Translations under genes and position numbers: made by a program
The notes under the pieces: model-generated
Seen by the model: only the letters and a program-made list of their open reading frames with translations
The model's database searches: none
Told to the model about the DNA's origin: nothing
Shown here: piece by piece, positions 48,943-56,838 of the stretch
Layout: each line of letters opens with the position of its first letter
Position numbering within the stretch: the stretch's first letter is position 1
Assembly (NCBI RefSeq): GCF_000241325.1
Contig: NZ_BAEI01000057.1
Span: forward strand, 1-64,000
Reading direction: 5' to 3'
DNA length: 64,000 nucleotides
Source: Gordonia polyisoprenivorans NBRC 16320 = JCM 10675
Lineage (GTDB): Bacteria; Actinomycetota; Actinomycetes; Mycobacteriales; Mycobacteriaceae

Positions 48943-49090
48943 GAGCTGATCCTCCCATTCGCCGGGAACCCGGCATGACGGCGCAACATCGCGAACTCTA
49001 GGGCATCACCGCGCGCCGGGACACCACCATCGGCACCGGCGCGAGCACCGCCACCGAGCCCTCACCGGCGGATCGGGTGACGAGCCGATG

Positions 49091-49135
49091 CCCACACCTT
49101 CGGTGCCGGAGCCCCCGCGGCGCCGAAGGTGTGGG
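49091..49135. terminator. Hairpin terminator at the end of the ESX operon
   Basis: An 18-bp stem CCCACACCTTCGGTGCCG / CGGCGCCGAAGGTGTGGG with one G-T pair and a 9-base loop. It is 28 bases beyond the stop of the last leftward ESX gene. No T tract is present. Confidence 0.75.
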
Positions 49136-49162
49136 GTGTGGGCCGGGCCCGTTGCGGCGGAC

Positions 49163-49465
49163 CTAGACGAGCCCGCCGAAGCCGCGTGCGATCGAGGTAT
49201 CGGTCTCGTTCATCACCGTCCGCGCATTGGTGACGCCGCGCTGGATGCCGAGCAACTGCTCGCGGGCCTGCATGAACACGCGGTCCCAGTTCTGCTGGGC
49301 GGCGTCGTAGGCCTGCTTCGCGCCGGGCGAGCGCCAATTGCCGTCGAGTGCGGCGACTTGAGATTTCAGCTGCGACGCCAGGTCTTCGAGGCGGCCGAAC
49401 TGGGCGTTCAGTCCCCCTTCGAGGTCGCCGAGGGCGGCGAAGTCGTACTTGATTCTCCCGGACAT
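49163..49465 (-). CDS. WXG100-family protein, EsxA-like
   Basis: A 100-residue small secreted ESX substrate of the WXG100 helical-hairpin type. The turn between the two helices reads GNWRSPGAKQAYDAAQ, so the motif is Trp-x-Ser rather than Trp-x-Gly. The helices on either side are rich in Ala/Gln/Leu and the C terminus is IARGFGGLV. It is probably secreted as a heterodimer with the 49627 gene product. It is last in the leftward operon. Confidence 0.85.
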   Translation of the reverse strand: MSGRIKYDFAALGDLEGGLNAQFGRLEDLASQLKSQVAALDGNWRSPGAKQAYDAAQQNWDRVFMQAREQLLGIQRGVTNARTVMNETDTSIARGFGGLV

Positions 49466-49506
49466 GGGAAGTCCTTTCGGTCAGATGTGGTCATGGCCAG
49501 AGTTGA

Positions 49507-49573
49507 TCGAGCTCGGTGGTGATTCGAGCTCGGTGGTGGTCGAGCTCGGTGGTGATTCGAGGTCAGTGGTGAG
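49507..49573. repeat. 17-bp tandem repeat between the two esx genes
   Basis: Four units of about 17 bp, pattern TCGAGCTCGGTGGTGAT, begin at 49507, 49524, 49540 and 49558, the last degenerate (CGAGGTCAGTGGTGAGG). They lie in the 161-base gap between the two WXG100 genes, a gap usually short in esx pairs. Confidence 0.85.
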
Positions 49574-49626
49574 GTGCGCCAGTCGGGCCGGGGCCCACAG
49601 ACACGGTGGTCTACAGCGGCAGCGGT

Positions 49627-49944
49627 CTACAGGCGCAGCGGCCCCTCGGCGCCGAAGCCGCCCGCGGCCTGCGAATCCTGGTCGTCGTAGCCGCTGAAAC
49701 CAGCGGTCAACTGGTTCCGGATGTCGTCGAGAGCGGCGTTGAGCGCCGTCGCCGACGAGTTCCAGTCGGTGTGGGTGTTGTCGAATGCGTTGGACGCCCG
49801 GCCGTTCCAGCTGGACACGCCCGTCGACGCCGCGGTGGCGATCTGCCGGATCACCGCCTGCATGTCGTCGACGATCTGCGAGACCGATTGCGCTGTGGCC
49901 AAGCCTGATTCGACGTCGACGTCAACTGCTCCATCGAGATTCAT
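49627..49944 (-). CDS. WXG100-family protein, EsxB/CFP-10-like
   Basis: A 105-residue WXG100 protein. The canonical WNG turn is in GVSSWNGRASNAFDNTHTDW, preceded by a helix with VSQIVDDMQAVIRQIATAA and followed by a second helix and a flexible Gly/Asp-rich tail. ATG 49944 has GAGGAGGAGCACC upstream, a very strong ribosome binding site; the longer frame to 49971 has none. It is the probable partner of the 49163 protein. The secretion machinery is not in the window. Confidence 0.88.
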   Translation of the reverse strand: MNLDGAVDVDVESGLATAQSVSQIVDDMQAVIRQIATAASTGVSSWNGRASNAFDNTHTDWNSSATALNAALDDIRNQLTAGFSGYDDQDSQAAGGFGAEGPLRL

Positions 49945-50058
49945 GGTGCTCCTCCTCATAGATGTCGGCACCGTCGTCGCGATGCCCCCGAAGCGCTGTC
50001 CGTGCGGACAGGCGCTGATGTCCCCCGGCGAAGATCTCGATGGGGAAATCCCGTCGAC

Positions 50059-50892
50059 TCATGGGAACCACCGTCGTCCGGGCAGGGTGTCGATCAGCCG
50101 GTCCACGGCCGCACCGATCCGATGCCCCGTTCCCGGGGTGATGGTGGTCCACAATCTGTCGTCGGGAGATCTGCTGAGGCCCATCAGAATTCGACCCGCA
50201 CGCGAGTCGATGATCCCGATGGCCCCAGAAGTCTGGGTGAAGGCGCCGCCGGCACGCGAGGTGGCCACGATCTCCCACCGCACGTCGCAGGACAGCAACG
50301 CGTCGGCCACACGGATCGCATCGGCGGCCGTGGCGCCCCATGCACGCAGTGCCGCAACAACACCGGCGGTGTCGGCACAGTGGCCGAACCTCTCGGCCAG
50401 TTCGCGGGTGGGGACGCTGGTCTCGGTGAAGTCCAGTGCGTCGTGCGGGCCGCACGTCGCGCGAACGACGCCCGCCAGGGCGTTGGTGTCACGCACGTCG
50501 AGGAGGGCGAGGTCGAGGTGATCGCCTCGCCGCACCGCGAGAACGTGGTCGTGACCGCGCCGGGCCACGCAGGCGCGAACCGTCGAATCGGTGGCGAAAC
50601 CCCGGATCTCGAGTTCCCGGTCGGGGTGGGCGAGCACCCCGAGCACCAGGTCGGCCCACAGCGTGGGGCCGCTGCTGTCGACGAGTCCCGCCTCCGTGAT
50701 GGCACGGTCCAGAGTGGCATCGTCGTGATCGGCAAGGCCTCGGGTGTCGGCTCCTGTCTCGCTGTGTGCACCGTCGGCCGCCGGCGTCCAGAGGTCGAGG
50801 ACCACCGGCCAGGTGGTGACCCCACATCGTTGCCCGAGTCGGCGCAATACCGCGATCTCGAGGCGGCGGGAATCGGTGGAGGTCACGATCAC
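50059..50892 (-). CDS. espG: ESX secretion chaperone EspG
   Basis: A 277-residue EspG-family protein; EspG binds the tip of PE-PPE heterodimers in the cytoplasm and delivers them to a specific ESX system. The fold is recognised from the start RRLEIAVLRRLG and the overall mixed alpha/beta pattern ending DRLIDTLPGRRWFP. GTG 50892 overlaps the stop of the PPE-like gene (GTGA) with GGGAGGA 5 bases upstream, so it is translated coupled to its presumed client. EspG is normally found only in ESX-1, -2, -3 and -5 loci, not ESX-4. Confidence 0.8.
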   Translation of the reverse strand: MIVTSTDSRRLEIAVLRRLGQRCGVTTWPVVLDLWTPAADGAHSETGADTRGLADHDDATLDRAITEAGLVDSSGPTLWADLVLGVLAHPDRELEIRGFATDSTVRACVARRGHDHVLAVRRGDHLDLALLDVRDTNALAGVVRATCGPHDALDFTETSVPTRELAERFGHCADTAGVVAALRAWGATAADAIRVADALLSCDVRWEIVATSRAGGAFTQTSGAIGIIDSRAGRILMGLSRSPDDRLWTTITPGTGHRIGAAVDRLIDTLPGRRWFP

Positions 50893-51887
50893 GGCGTCCT
50901 CCCCGTGTCCAGGATGAGGGTCTGCTCGACGTATCGGGGGTCGAGCGCCGTGCTCGACTGTGCGGCGACCTCGGCCCAGGTTTCCGGAGGGCGTGGGGAC
51001 GCTTCGGCCTGCCCGATCTCGGCCTGTGCCTGGGTATCGACGCGGACGACACGGTCGCCCATCGATGCCGTCGAGGTCATCGGTGCCATGGGCGGAGGTA
51101 GCGCGGACGACGCTCCGGACGTCGTCGATCCCGCCTGACCCGCGCCGGCGGTGGTGACCGCCGTGGGTGACGCGGCGGGCGCCGAGGCCACCATCGTCGG
51201 CGTGTACGCACCCCGAGGAGTCGGCGCCGAGAGCATCATCGGCGCAACGATTCCCGTGCCCGCGCCCGACCCATGACCCGCGGCGGCGGGGACGACCGGC
51301 GTCTGCGGCGATCGGCTCGACGTGGTGACCGGCGGGGTGTCGGGCACCAGTTGTGGTGCGGAACAGGGAGCTCGCCAGGGCTGTGCCAGCGGCTCGGCGG
51401 CCGTTTCGTAGGCCTCCATCACCCGTGCCGCGCGCATCCGTTGATCGTGGACCGCGCGTTCGGCGTGCGCGGCCGCCCCGGTGGCGATCGGCGCGACCGA
51501 GGCGACGACCGCCGCACCATGCGCGAGCGTGTCGGCGAGATCGACCTCCGCGGTGCTCGGCATCGCCAGGCGCGCCACCGACACGGCGAGTGACTGCGCC
51601 TCGGTCATCGCCGCAGCTTCGGTGGCCTGCGCCGCCATGTCGGTCAACCATCCGAGGAGATCGTCGAGGCGGTCGAGGGCGTCGGTGGCTGCGCCGGACT
51701 CCCAGTCGGCCCGCAGTCGTGCGAGGACGGCTCCGTATTCGGCTGCTGCGCCGGTGAACTCACCGGCGAGTGCGCCCCAGGCGATCGCGGCGTCGGCGAA
51801 CGCCGACGCTCCGGGTCCCTCGACGAGGTCGCTCGCGAGTCGGCGACTGGTACGGGTGTCCCAGAGGACTCCGGTGAATCCGGTCAT
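50889..51887 (-). CDS. PPE-family-like ESX substrate
   Basis: A 332-residue protein with a PPE-type N-terminal domain (residues about 1-150): GVLWDTRTSRRL, then EGPGASAFADAAIAWGALAGEF, then ADWESGAATDALDRLDDLLGWL. The helical pattern and Trp-x-x-Gly turn match PPE proteins, but the Pro-Pro-Glu tripeptide itself is missing. The C-terminal half is Pro/Ala/Ser/Thr-rich and disordered. ATG 51887 follows AGGAG at 5 bases. It is coupled to espG. Confidence 0.75.
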   Translation of the reverse strand: MTGFTGVLWDTRTSRRLASDLVEGPGASAFADAAIAWGALAGEFTGAAAEYGAVLARLRADWESGAATDALDRLDDLLGWLTDMAAQATEAAAMTEAQSLAVSVARLAMPSTAEVDLADTLAHGAAVVASVAPIATGAAAHAERAVHDQRMRAARVMEAYETAAEPLAQPWRAPCSAPQLVPDTPPVTTSSRSPQTPVVPAAAGHGSGAGTGIVAPMMLSAPTPRGAYTPTMVASAPAASPTAVTTAGAGQAGSTTSGASSALPPPMAPMTSTASMGDRVVRVDTQAQAEIGQAEASPRPPETWAEVAAQSSTALDPRYVEQTLILDTGRTP

Positions 51888-51982
51888 GCCCACTCCTCTC
51901 GGCTGCTCGGTGGGTTGGTCGGGATGACGGTCTACGGACGGGGTTCAGGTGGTCATGCGGTCGTCGGCGCCTGGGGCCGTCG

Positions 51983-52300
51983 TCAGGTCCGCAGTCCGGT
52001 CGCGGCTTGATCGTCGGCGTCGGCGAGGTCGCCGGCGTGGGACCGCAGCATCGCCGCGATGTTGCGCAGTTGTTCGATGCCGGAGGTCGCGTCCTCGGCG
52101 AAGCGATCGGCCACCGCGGTGGCCGAGGCCGCCGTGGTCACCGATACCTCGTCTCGACCGGGCGCGGCGACTGCGGCCTCCGCGGCGAGTCGTCCGAGCG
52201 CTTCTTTCAGGGACAGCGCCAGACGTTCGAGATCGGCGCAGGCCCTGGACAACTCATGCGGATCGACGTCCACGTTGCCGGTGGTTGGTGACGGTGTCAC
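51983..52300 (-). CDS. Small PE/EspC-like ESX substrate
   Basis: A 105-residue all-helical protein. It starts TTGNVDVDPHELSRACADLERLA, like the VxPxxL start of PE and EspC proteins, and has a second helix AVADRFAEDATSGIEQLRNIA ending in SHAGDLADADDQAATGL. It lies immediately upstream of the PPE-like gene, the place a PE partner takes in PE/PPE pairs. GTG 52300 has AAAGGTCAG upstream. Whether it is PE or EspC type cannot be settled by eye. Confidence 0.65.
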   Translation of the reverse strand: MTPSPTTGNVDVDPHELSRACADLERLALSLKEALGRLAAEAAVAAPGRDEVSVTTAASATAVADRFAEDATSGIEQLRNIAAMLRSHAGDLADADDQAATGLRT

Positions 52301-52334
52301 GGGCTGACCTTTCTGATGGTGACGAGCACTGGAC

Positions 52335-53699
52335 TCATCGGGGTGAGACCGGCCCGGCCGGACCGAGTCGTAATTCGATGTCGGGCGGGGTCTCCGGGTC
52401 GGCGTCGGCGCCGAGCACGGCGGGAGCGACGTCCGCGACGCCGCCGACCATCTGCTTTCCGTTGTCCTCGGTCACCAGATAATCGGGAACCTCGTGGGTG
52501 TCGTCGGACGACCCGGCCCCGCGTGCAGCCCCGGCGGCGGCCATCGGCGCCATCGATGCCGGCATCGGTGTGGCGGTCCCGGAGGCCGCACGCGCCGGGG
52601 AGGCCGGGGTGTAGCTCGCCGGTTCGGTGGCACCGACGACGGGCATCCCGGAACGGGCCGCGCCCAGCGGCGCGGTGATCGCCGTACCACCGGCCCCACC
52701 ACCGCCGCGGCCGGCACCACCGGCGCCCATCGGCATCGCACCCAGACCGGCCGGGCCGCCGCCGGGCCCGGAAGGCCCACCGGCGCCGTCCTCCGGCGCG
52801 ACATATGCGGCCGGCCGGACCGCCGTATCGTCGGCGGCCAGCACCTGCTGCAGTGGTGCGGTGAGCATCGAGGGGATCTCGGTGGCCGTGGAGATCACCG
52901 GGGACACCGCGTCGAGGATCGTGCCGGCGAGGGCAAACGGTGACTGCGTAGCACCGGCTGCGCCGGTGGGCGCGTTGGTGACCGGCACAGGCGCCCCGTT
53001 CACGGTCATGTGGGTTGTGGGAGCCAGCAATTGGGCCCGCGTGGCAGCGACGGCGGCGGTCGCCTCGGACAGTCCGAGGCCGGCCAGGCTCACTGCGAGT
53101 GGCAGGGCCGCCGGCCCGGTGAACGAGACGGCCGCGGTGATCTTGGCGATGGTGGCGGCCAGGATGGCCTGCAGGGTTGCCACACCGGCGGCGACGATGC
53201 CCGCGGCGGCCTGGATGTCGAAGGACATGCCGCTGCCCTGCGCTGCGAGTTGCCCACTGTTGACGCTCGCCTCACCGGTTTTCGCAGCCGCCGACACCGC
53301 GCTCTGACCACCCCACACCTCGTCGGCGATCTTCAGGGCGGCCTGCGCCATCGACATCGACGACTCGAGCATCGTGGACAGCCCCTGGAAGATGACCGTC
53401 GGATCGAAGTCGGCCGCCGACAGGTCGCCGGTCCCGAAGCTGCCGAGCAGATCGGTGATCGGTTTGACGAGCAGACCGACGTCGATGACCGGTAGTGGCG
53501 GCAGCCCTGGAAGCGGTGGCAACGGCGGGAACTCGGGCAGCGGCGGAAGTCCCAACCCCGCCAGCACGTCGCCGACCGGCCGGTCGAGGATCGGTCCGAG
53601 CGGTGTCGCCGCGATCATGTCGTTGACCGACATCTCGGTGAGCGCCGGGAACTCGGGCCGCCCGGAGGTGGGCTGCCCGGAGACGGACGGTTGACTCAC
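52335..53699 (-). CDS. Large ESX-associated protein, possibly EspA/EspE-like
   Basis: A 454-residue protein with a Pro-rich N-terminal segment (LPPLPEFPPLPPLPGLPPLP), a central helical region containing ADEVWGGQSAVSAAAKTGEA, where Trp-Gly-Gly resembles a WXG turn, and a hydrophobic stretch (ILAATIAKITAAVSFTGPAALPLAVS). A Gly/Pro/Ala-rich tail ends in an acidic domain. GTG 53699 overlaps the stop of the PE-like gene (GTGA). The order PE-like then this protein is like a PE-PPE pair or EspC-EspA pair. Family assignment is tentative. Confidence 0.6.
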   Translation of the reverse strand: MSQPSVSGQPTSGRPEFPALTEMSVNDMIAATPLGPILDRPVGDVLAGLGLPPLPEFPPLPPLPGLPPLPVIDVGLLVKPITDLLGSFGTGDLSAADFDPTVIFQGLSTMLESSMSMAQAALKIADEVWGGQSAVSAAAKTGEASVNSGQLAAQGSGMSFDIQAAAGIVAAGVATLQAILAATIAKITAAVSFTGPAALPLAVSLAGLGLSEATAAVAATRAQLLAPTTHMTVNGAPVPVTNAPTGAAGATQSPFALAGTILDAVSPVISTATEIPSMLTAPLQQVLAADDTAVRPAAYVAPEDGAGGPSGPGGGPAGLGAMPMGAGGAGRGGGGAGGTAITAPLGAARSGMPVVGATEPASYTPASPARAASGTATPMPASMAPMAAAGAARGAGSSDDTHEVPDYLVTEDNGKQMVGGVADVAPAVLGADADPETPPDIELRLGPAGPVSPR

Positions 53700-54004
53700 A
53701 GCACCGACCGCAGGGTTGCGGCGGAGGCGGCGTCGACGGCCTCGAATTCGGCGAGGCCGCCGAGTGCGCTCGCCGCAGTCGCCGCGTGGACGGCGGCCAG
53801 GTTGCCGACCGCGAACAGGTGATTGGCCTGTGCAGCAATGAATGCCGCGAGGAATTCTTGCCCGATCAGTCCGAACACGGGGATCATGACCGCCGTGTTC
53901 GCGGCGGCGTTGACCGACCCGGCCGCAGCCACCGCAGTACCGATCGCGGCGTTGGTCGCCGCGAAGCCCTCGAGGACCTCCGGTGTCACCGTCACATGAT
54001 TCAT
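53696..54004 (-). CDS. PE-family-like ESX substrate
   Basis: A 102-residue helical-hairpin protein. It starts VTVTPEVLEGFAATNAAIGTA and has a second helix with GQEFLAAFIAAQANHLFAVG, much like the PE domain, though the Pro-Glu pair is followed by Val rather than the usual Ala/Leu. ATG 54004 follows GGGGGAGAAC. Coupled by GTGA to the 52335 gene. Confidence 0.7.
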   Translation of the reverse strand: MNHVTVTPEVLEGFAATNAAIGTAVAAAGSVNAAANTAVMIPVFGLIGQEFLAAFIAAQANHLFAVGNLAAVHAATAASALGGLAEFEAVDAASAATLRSVL

Positions 54005-54016
54005 GTTCTCCCCCTT

Positions 54017-54091
54017 GCCATGTCATCTACTGCCACGTCATCTACAGCCATGTCATCTACAGCCACGTCATCTACAGCCACGTCGTCGACT
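54017..54091. repeat. 15-bp tandem repeat, five units
   Basis: Units GCCAYGTCATCTACW at 54017, 54032, 54047, 54062 and 54077; the variable base alternates T, C, T, C, C and the last unit has drifted. It lies between the YbaB-like gene and the PE-like gene, just upstream of the latter's ribosome binding site. Its 15-base period keeps reading frame, giving a VAVDD/MAVDD peptide on the minus strand, but no gene start supports this being translated. Confidence 0.9.
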
Positions 54092-54125
54092 TCAGTCACG
54101 CTCGTCGATGTCACCGCGCGGTCGG

Positions 54126-54464
54126 TCACCGCGACCCGTCCGGCCGCGACTGCACCAACTCCGCGAATGACGCGGTGAAGTCTTCGGTCATCGCAGCTCG
54201 TCGGGCGAATGCTCGTTGGGCGGCGAGCATGGCCGTCGCCACGATCCCGGAGCCGAGGCGGGCGCCACCGAGCTCGCCGGCCCCATCGGCGAGCCACAAC
54301 CCCGTCATCGCCCCGGATCCATCGACCTCCACGGTGATCAGATCGTCGGCGGAGCTCTCCCGGACCCGAATCCGCGCCAGCTCGTCGGAGAAGTCGTGTA
54401 GACGGCCCAGTTGGGTGATCGCGCGGGATTCGAGTTCGTCCATCGCCGAGTTCATCGCACTCAC
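54126..54464 (-). CDS. YbaB/EbfC-like protein, EspL-like
   Basis: A 112-residue protein of the YbaB/EbfC nucleoid-associated type found in ESX loci (EspL in ESX-1). The first helix MDELESRAITQLGRLHDFSDEL leads to the strand region DDLITVEVDGSGAMTGLWL and a C-terminal helix. GTG 54464 overlaps the stop of the next upstream gene (GTGA). In ESX-1, EspL stabilises co-secreted substrates; the role here is inferred. Confidence 0.7.
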   Translation of the reverse strand: MSAMNSAMDELESRAITQLGRLHDFSDELARIRVRESSADDLITVEVDGSGAMTGLWLADGAGELGGARLGSGIVATAMLAAQRAFARRAAMTEDFTASFAELVQSRPDGSR

Positions 54465-54808
54465 ACCGACCTGAGCCAGGACGCGGGTGCGTCGGCCTCG
54501 TCGTCGTCGCGCAGCTCGGCGCCGGCCAGATCGTCGGGCCTGGGCAGACCGAGCGACTCGACCACCTCCGATGGCGTCCCGGACTCGAGCAGCCGAGCGC
54601 GCAGCCGGATCGCCGAAGCCATCGCCGACTGTTGGCACAATCGAAGAACGTCGTCGGCCACGGCCTGGGGATGTTTGCGCAGCTGGGTGTCGTCGATACG
54701 CACCGCCAGCGGCAGGCCCGCCGGCGTCGTGATCACCGAGATCGCCCCATCCCGCGATCGCGCCGAGGATGTCTCCTCGACCCCACCACCGAGATCCTCG
54801 CCGGTCAT
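54461..54808 (-). CDS. Second YbaB/EbfC-like small protein
   Basis: A 115-residue acidic protein with the YbaB-like pattern ARSRDGAISVITTPAGLPLAV followed by a helix RKHPQAVADDVLRLCQQSAMA. The C terminus is Asp/Glu-rich. ATG 54808 follows GGAGGGCCA; the frame extends to GTG 54823. It is first in the leftward ESX operon and coupled to the EspL-like gene by GTGA, suggesting the two may pair. Confidence 0.6.
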   Translation of the reverse strand: MTGEDLGGGVEETSSARSRDGAISVITTPAGLPLAVRIDDTQLRKHPQAVADDVLRLCQQSAMASAIRLRARLLESGTPSEVVESLGLPRPDDLAGAELRDDDEADAPASWLRSV

Positions 54809-55221
54809 TGGCCCTCCCCCCACGTCGATTACTCCCTGTACCGCAGCGGCGTCCGCGCCGCCGCTGATGTGCGATGTCCTGGTTGGACGCAGCGGGAGCG
54901 GTCAGGGTTCCCACTCGACCGGAACTTTTTCGACCGTTGCCGATGACCTCCGCTGACGGTGTTGAGATGATGCCACAGATCACATGCGGTGTCCGGTTTG
55001 CGCGTGATGTCTGGGGATAACCCCGGAGTCGTCGGAGCCCTCTTGCTGTCACGGGCCTCTTACGACGCCCCGTCGTCACCGCCCCCGACCCGGATCGTTG
55101 CTCGGCGTGACGCTCACCATTCACGATCCGACACCCATGGGTACACTCCCCAGCGTGGTGACGTCCGTCCCGCCGAGCGGGCGGACCCATGTCACCGGGA
55201 ATCACCTTGCAGGGGGAAGCG
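54809..55221. other. 413-bp divergent region between the ESX operon and the EspI-like gene
   Basis: It must hold promoters for both directions. It contains a T-rich stretch near 54925-54933 and scattered short inverted repeats, but I see no clear -35/-10 pair, operator or RNA element. Confidence 0.55.
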
Positions 55222-56799
55222 ATGACGCACGAGAACAACGGACATCCATCGGCGATGATGCCCGCAACCCCACCATGGTTGCAGTTCGCACCTCCCGAGG
55301 ACGCGTCACGAACCGGCGATGCACCGACCGAACCCGCACACGGAACCGAAGCACCGGGCGAGGCCGTTGCCGGCTTCGGCGTCGACCGACAACCGTTTCC
55401 CCCGTCCCCAACGGAATCCCCGGCCCCGGGCACACCGACCGACGGCGCACCCACCAGCGCAGCACCCGCCGGTCCGGTCCCCGCCGATGCAGCACCGGAG
55501 CACCCGGCACCGGCGAGCTCTTCCACTCCTGCGGCGCCGGCACCGCCGCCGCAGTCGCACCACGCACCGTCCCCCCCGGCCAACGGATACCAGGCACCTC
55601 ACGAGGCACCCCAGCACCCTCAGCACAACCAGCCCGCACCGGGATACCCGTACGCGCCCAACGGGTTCGACCCCTCGGCGCACGGGTACACGCCCGGCCC
55701 CATGCCCACCGGACCCACCCCGCCCGGACCCGTGCCCTCGGGTCCGGCCCCCGGCGCACCGACGCCCCCGCACATGCCGCCCGCGCCGGCCGGCTACGCA
55801 CCGCCGCCGGACAACGGCTACGCCCAGCCGATGGGATTCGGGTCGCCGACGCCGCAACAGGGACCGGCTCTCGACGAGGTCGCCCTGCTGCGCAAGGCTC
55901 GCCGAGCCCCCGCCCGCGGCTGGCGGCGGGCGGTGCACACGATCTCGGCCGGCACCATCAATCCCGGCGACTCCGCCACCGAGATCCGGTACCAGCAACT
56001 ACTCGAGCGGTTGCGTCGACCGGTTCGCGGTGATTACCGCATCGCGGTGCTCTCCCTGAAGGGTGGTGTCGGAAAGACCACCACGACAGTCGGTTTGGGC
56101 TCGACCTTCGCCTCCCTGCGCGGCGACCGGGTGATCGCCGTCGACGCCAACCCCGACCTGGGAACACTGGCTCAGCGGGTCCCGCAGCAGACGGCGTCGA
56201 CCGTGCGTAATCTGCTCTCCGACGACAACGTCTACCGCTACAGCGATGTGCGCGCCCACACCTCACAGGCACCGTCGCGTCTGGAAGTACTTGCCTCCGA
56301 ACGGGACCCGGCCATGGCCGAAGCATTCAGCGAGGACGAGTACCGCGGCGTGGTCACCATCCTCCAACGCTTCTACAACATCATCATCACCGACTGCGGG
56401 ACCGGCCTGAGCCACTCGGCGATGAACGGCGTGCTCGACCTGGCGAACGCCATCATCCTGGTCTCGTCGCCGGCGCTGGACGGCGCCCGTAGCGCCTCGG
56501 CCACACTCGATTGGCTCGAGGCCCACGGATACGGTCACCTGGTGTCGCGCGCGGTCGTCGTACTCAGCTCGTCGCGCCCGGGGTCATCGACCATCGACAC
56601 CGATCAATTGGGTCAGCACTTTCTGACGCGATGCCGTGCGGTACAGACGATTCCGTTCGACGATCATCTCGCCGAGGGCGCCGACGTCGATCTCGAGCTC
56701 GTCGGCAAGCCCACCCGTTTGGCGTTCGTCGAGCTCGCCGCGACCATCGCCGACGAGTTCGCGCCGACGGTTCGCCGCGAGGAACCGTTCTACGGCTGA
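55222..56799 (+). CDS. EspI-like MinD/ParA-type ATPase with Pro-rich N terminus
   Basis: A 525-residue protein. Residues 1-210 are Pro/Ala-rich and disordered (PPHMPPAPAGYAPPP-type). Residues about 270-515 are a MinD/ParA-type P-loop ATPase with deviant Walker A LKGGVGKTTTTVGLG and Asp-containing DANPDLGTLAQRV. It is the layout of EspI (Rv3876, ESX-1) and Rv3888c (ESX-2), which sit beside their ESX loci and are linked to regulating secretion with ATP level. ATG 55222 follows AGGGGGAAG. It is divergent from the ESX operon. Confidence 0.83.
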   Translation: MTHENNGHPSAMMPATPPWLQFAPPEDASRTGDAPTEPAHGTEAPGEAVAGFGVDRQPFPPSPTESPAPGTPTDGAPTSAAPAGPVPADAAPEHPAPASSSTPAAPAPPPQSHHAPSPPANGYQAPHEAPQHPQHNQPAPGYPYAPNGFDPSAHGYTPGPMPTGPTPPGPVPSGPAPGAPTPPHMPPAPAGYAPPPDNGYAQPMGFGSPTPQQGPALDEVALLRKARRAPARGWRRAVHTISAGTINPGDSATEIRYQQLLERLRRPVRGDYRIAVLSLKGGVGKTTTTVGLGSTFASLRGDRVIAVDANPDLGTLAQRVPQQTASTVRNLLSDDNVYRYSDVRAHTSQAPSRLEVLASERDPAMAEAFSEDEYRGVVTILQRFYNIIITDCGTGLSHSAMNGVLDLANAIILVSSPALDGARSASATLDWLEAHGYGHLVSRAVVVLSSSRPGSSTIDTDQLGQHFLTRCRAVQTIPFDDHLAEGADVDLELVGKPTRLAFVELAATIADEFAPTVRREEPFYG

Positions 56800-56838
56800 A
56801 CCGGGCCGGACACGCCCCGGGCGCCAGGAAGGCGACGG

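Noticed and set aside
54001-54297. Minus-strand open frame encoding VAVDD/MAVDD repeats
   Set aside because: It overlaps the YbaB-like gene in another frame and has no ribosome binding site. The repeat is better read as non-coding leader DNA.
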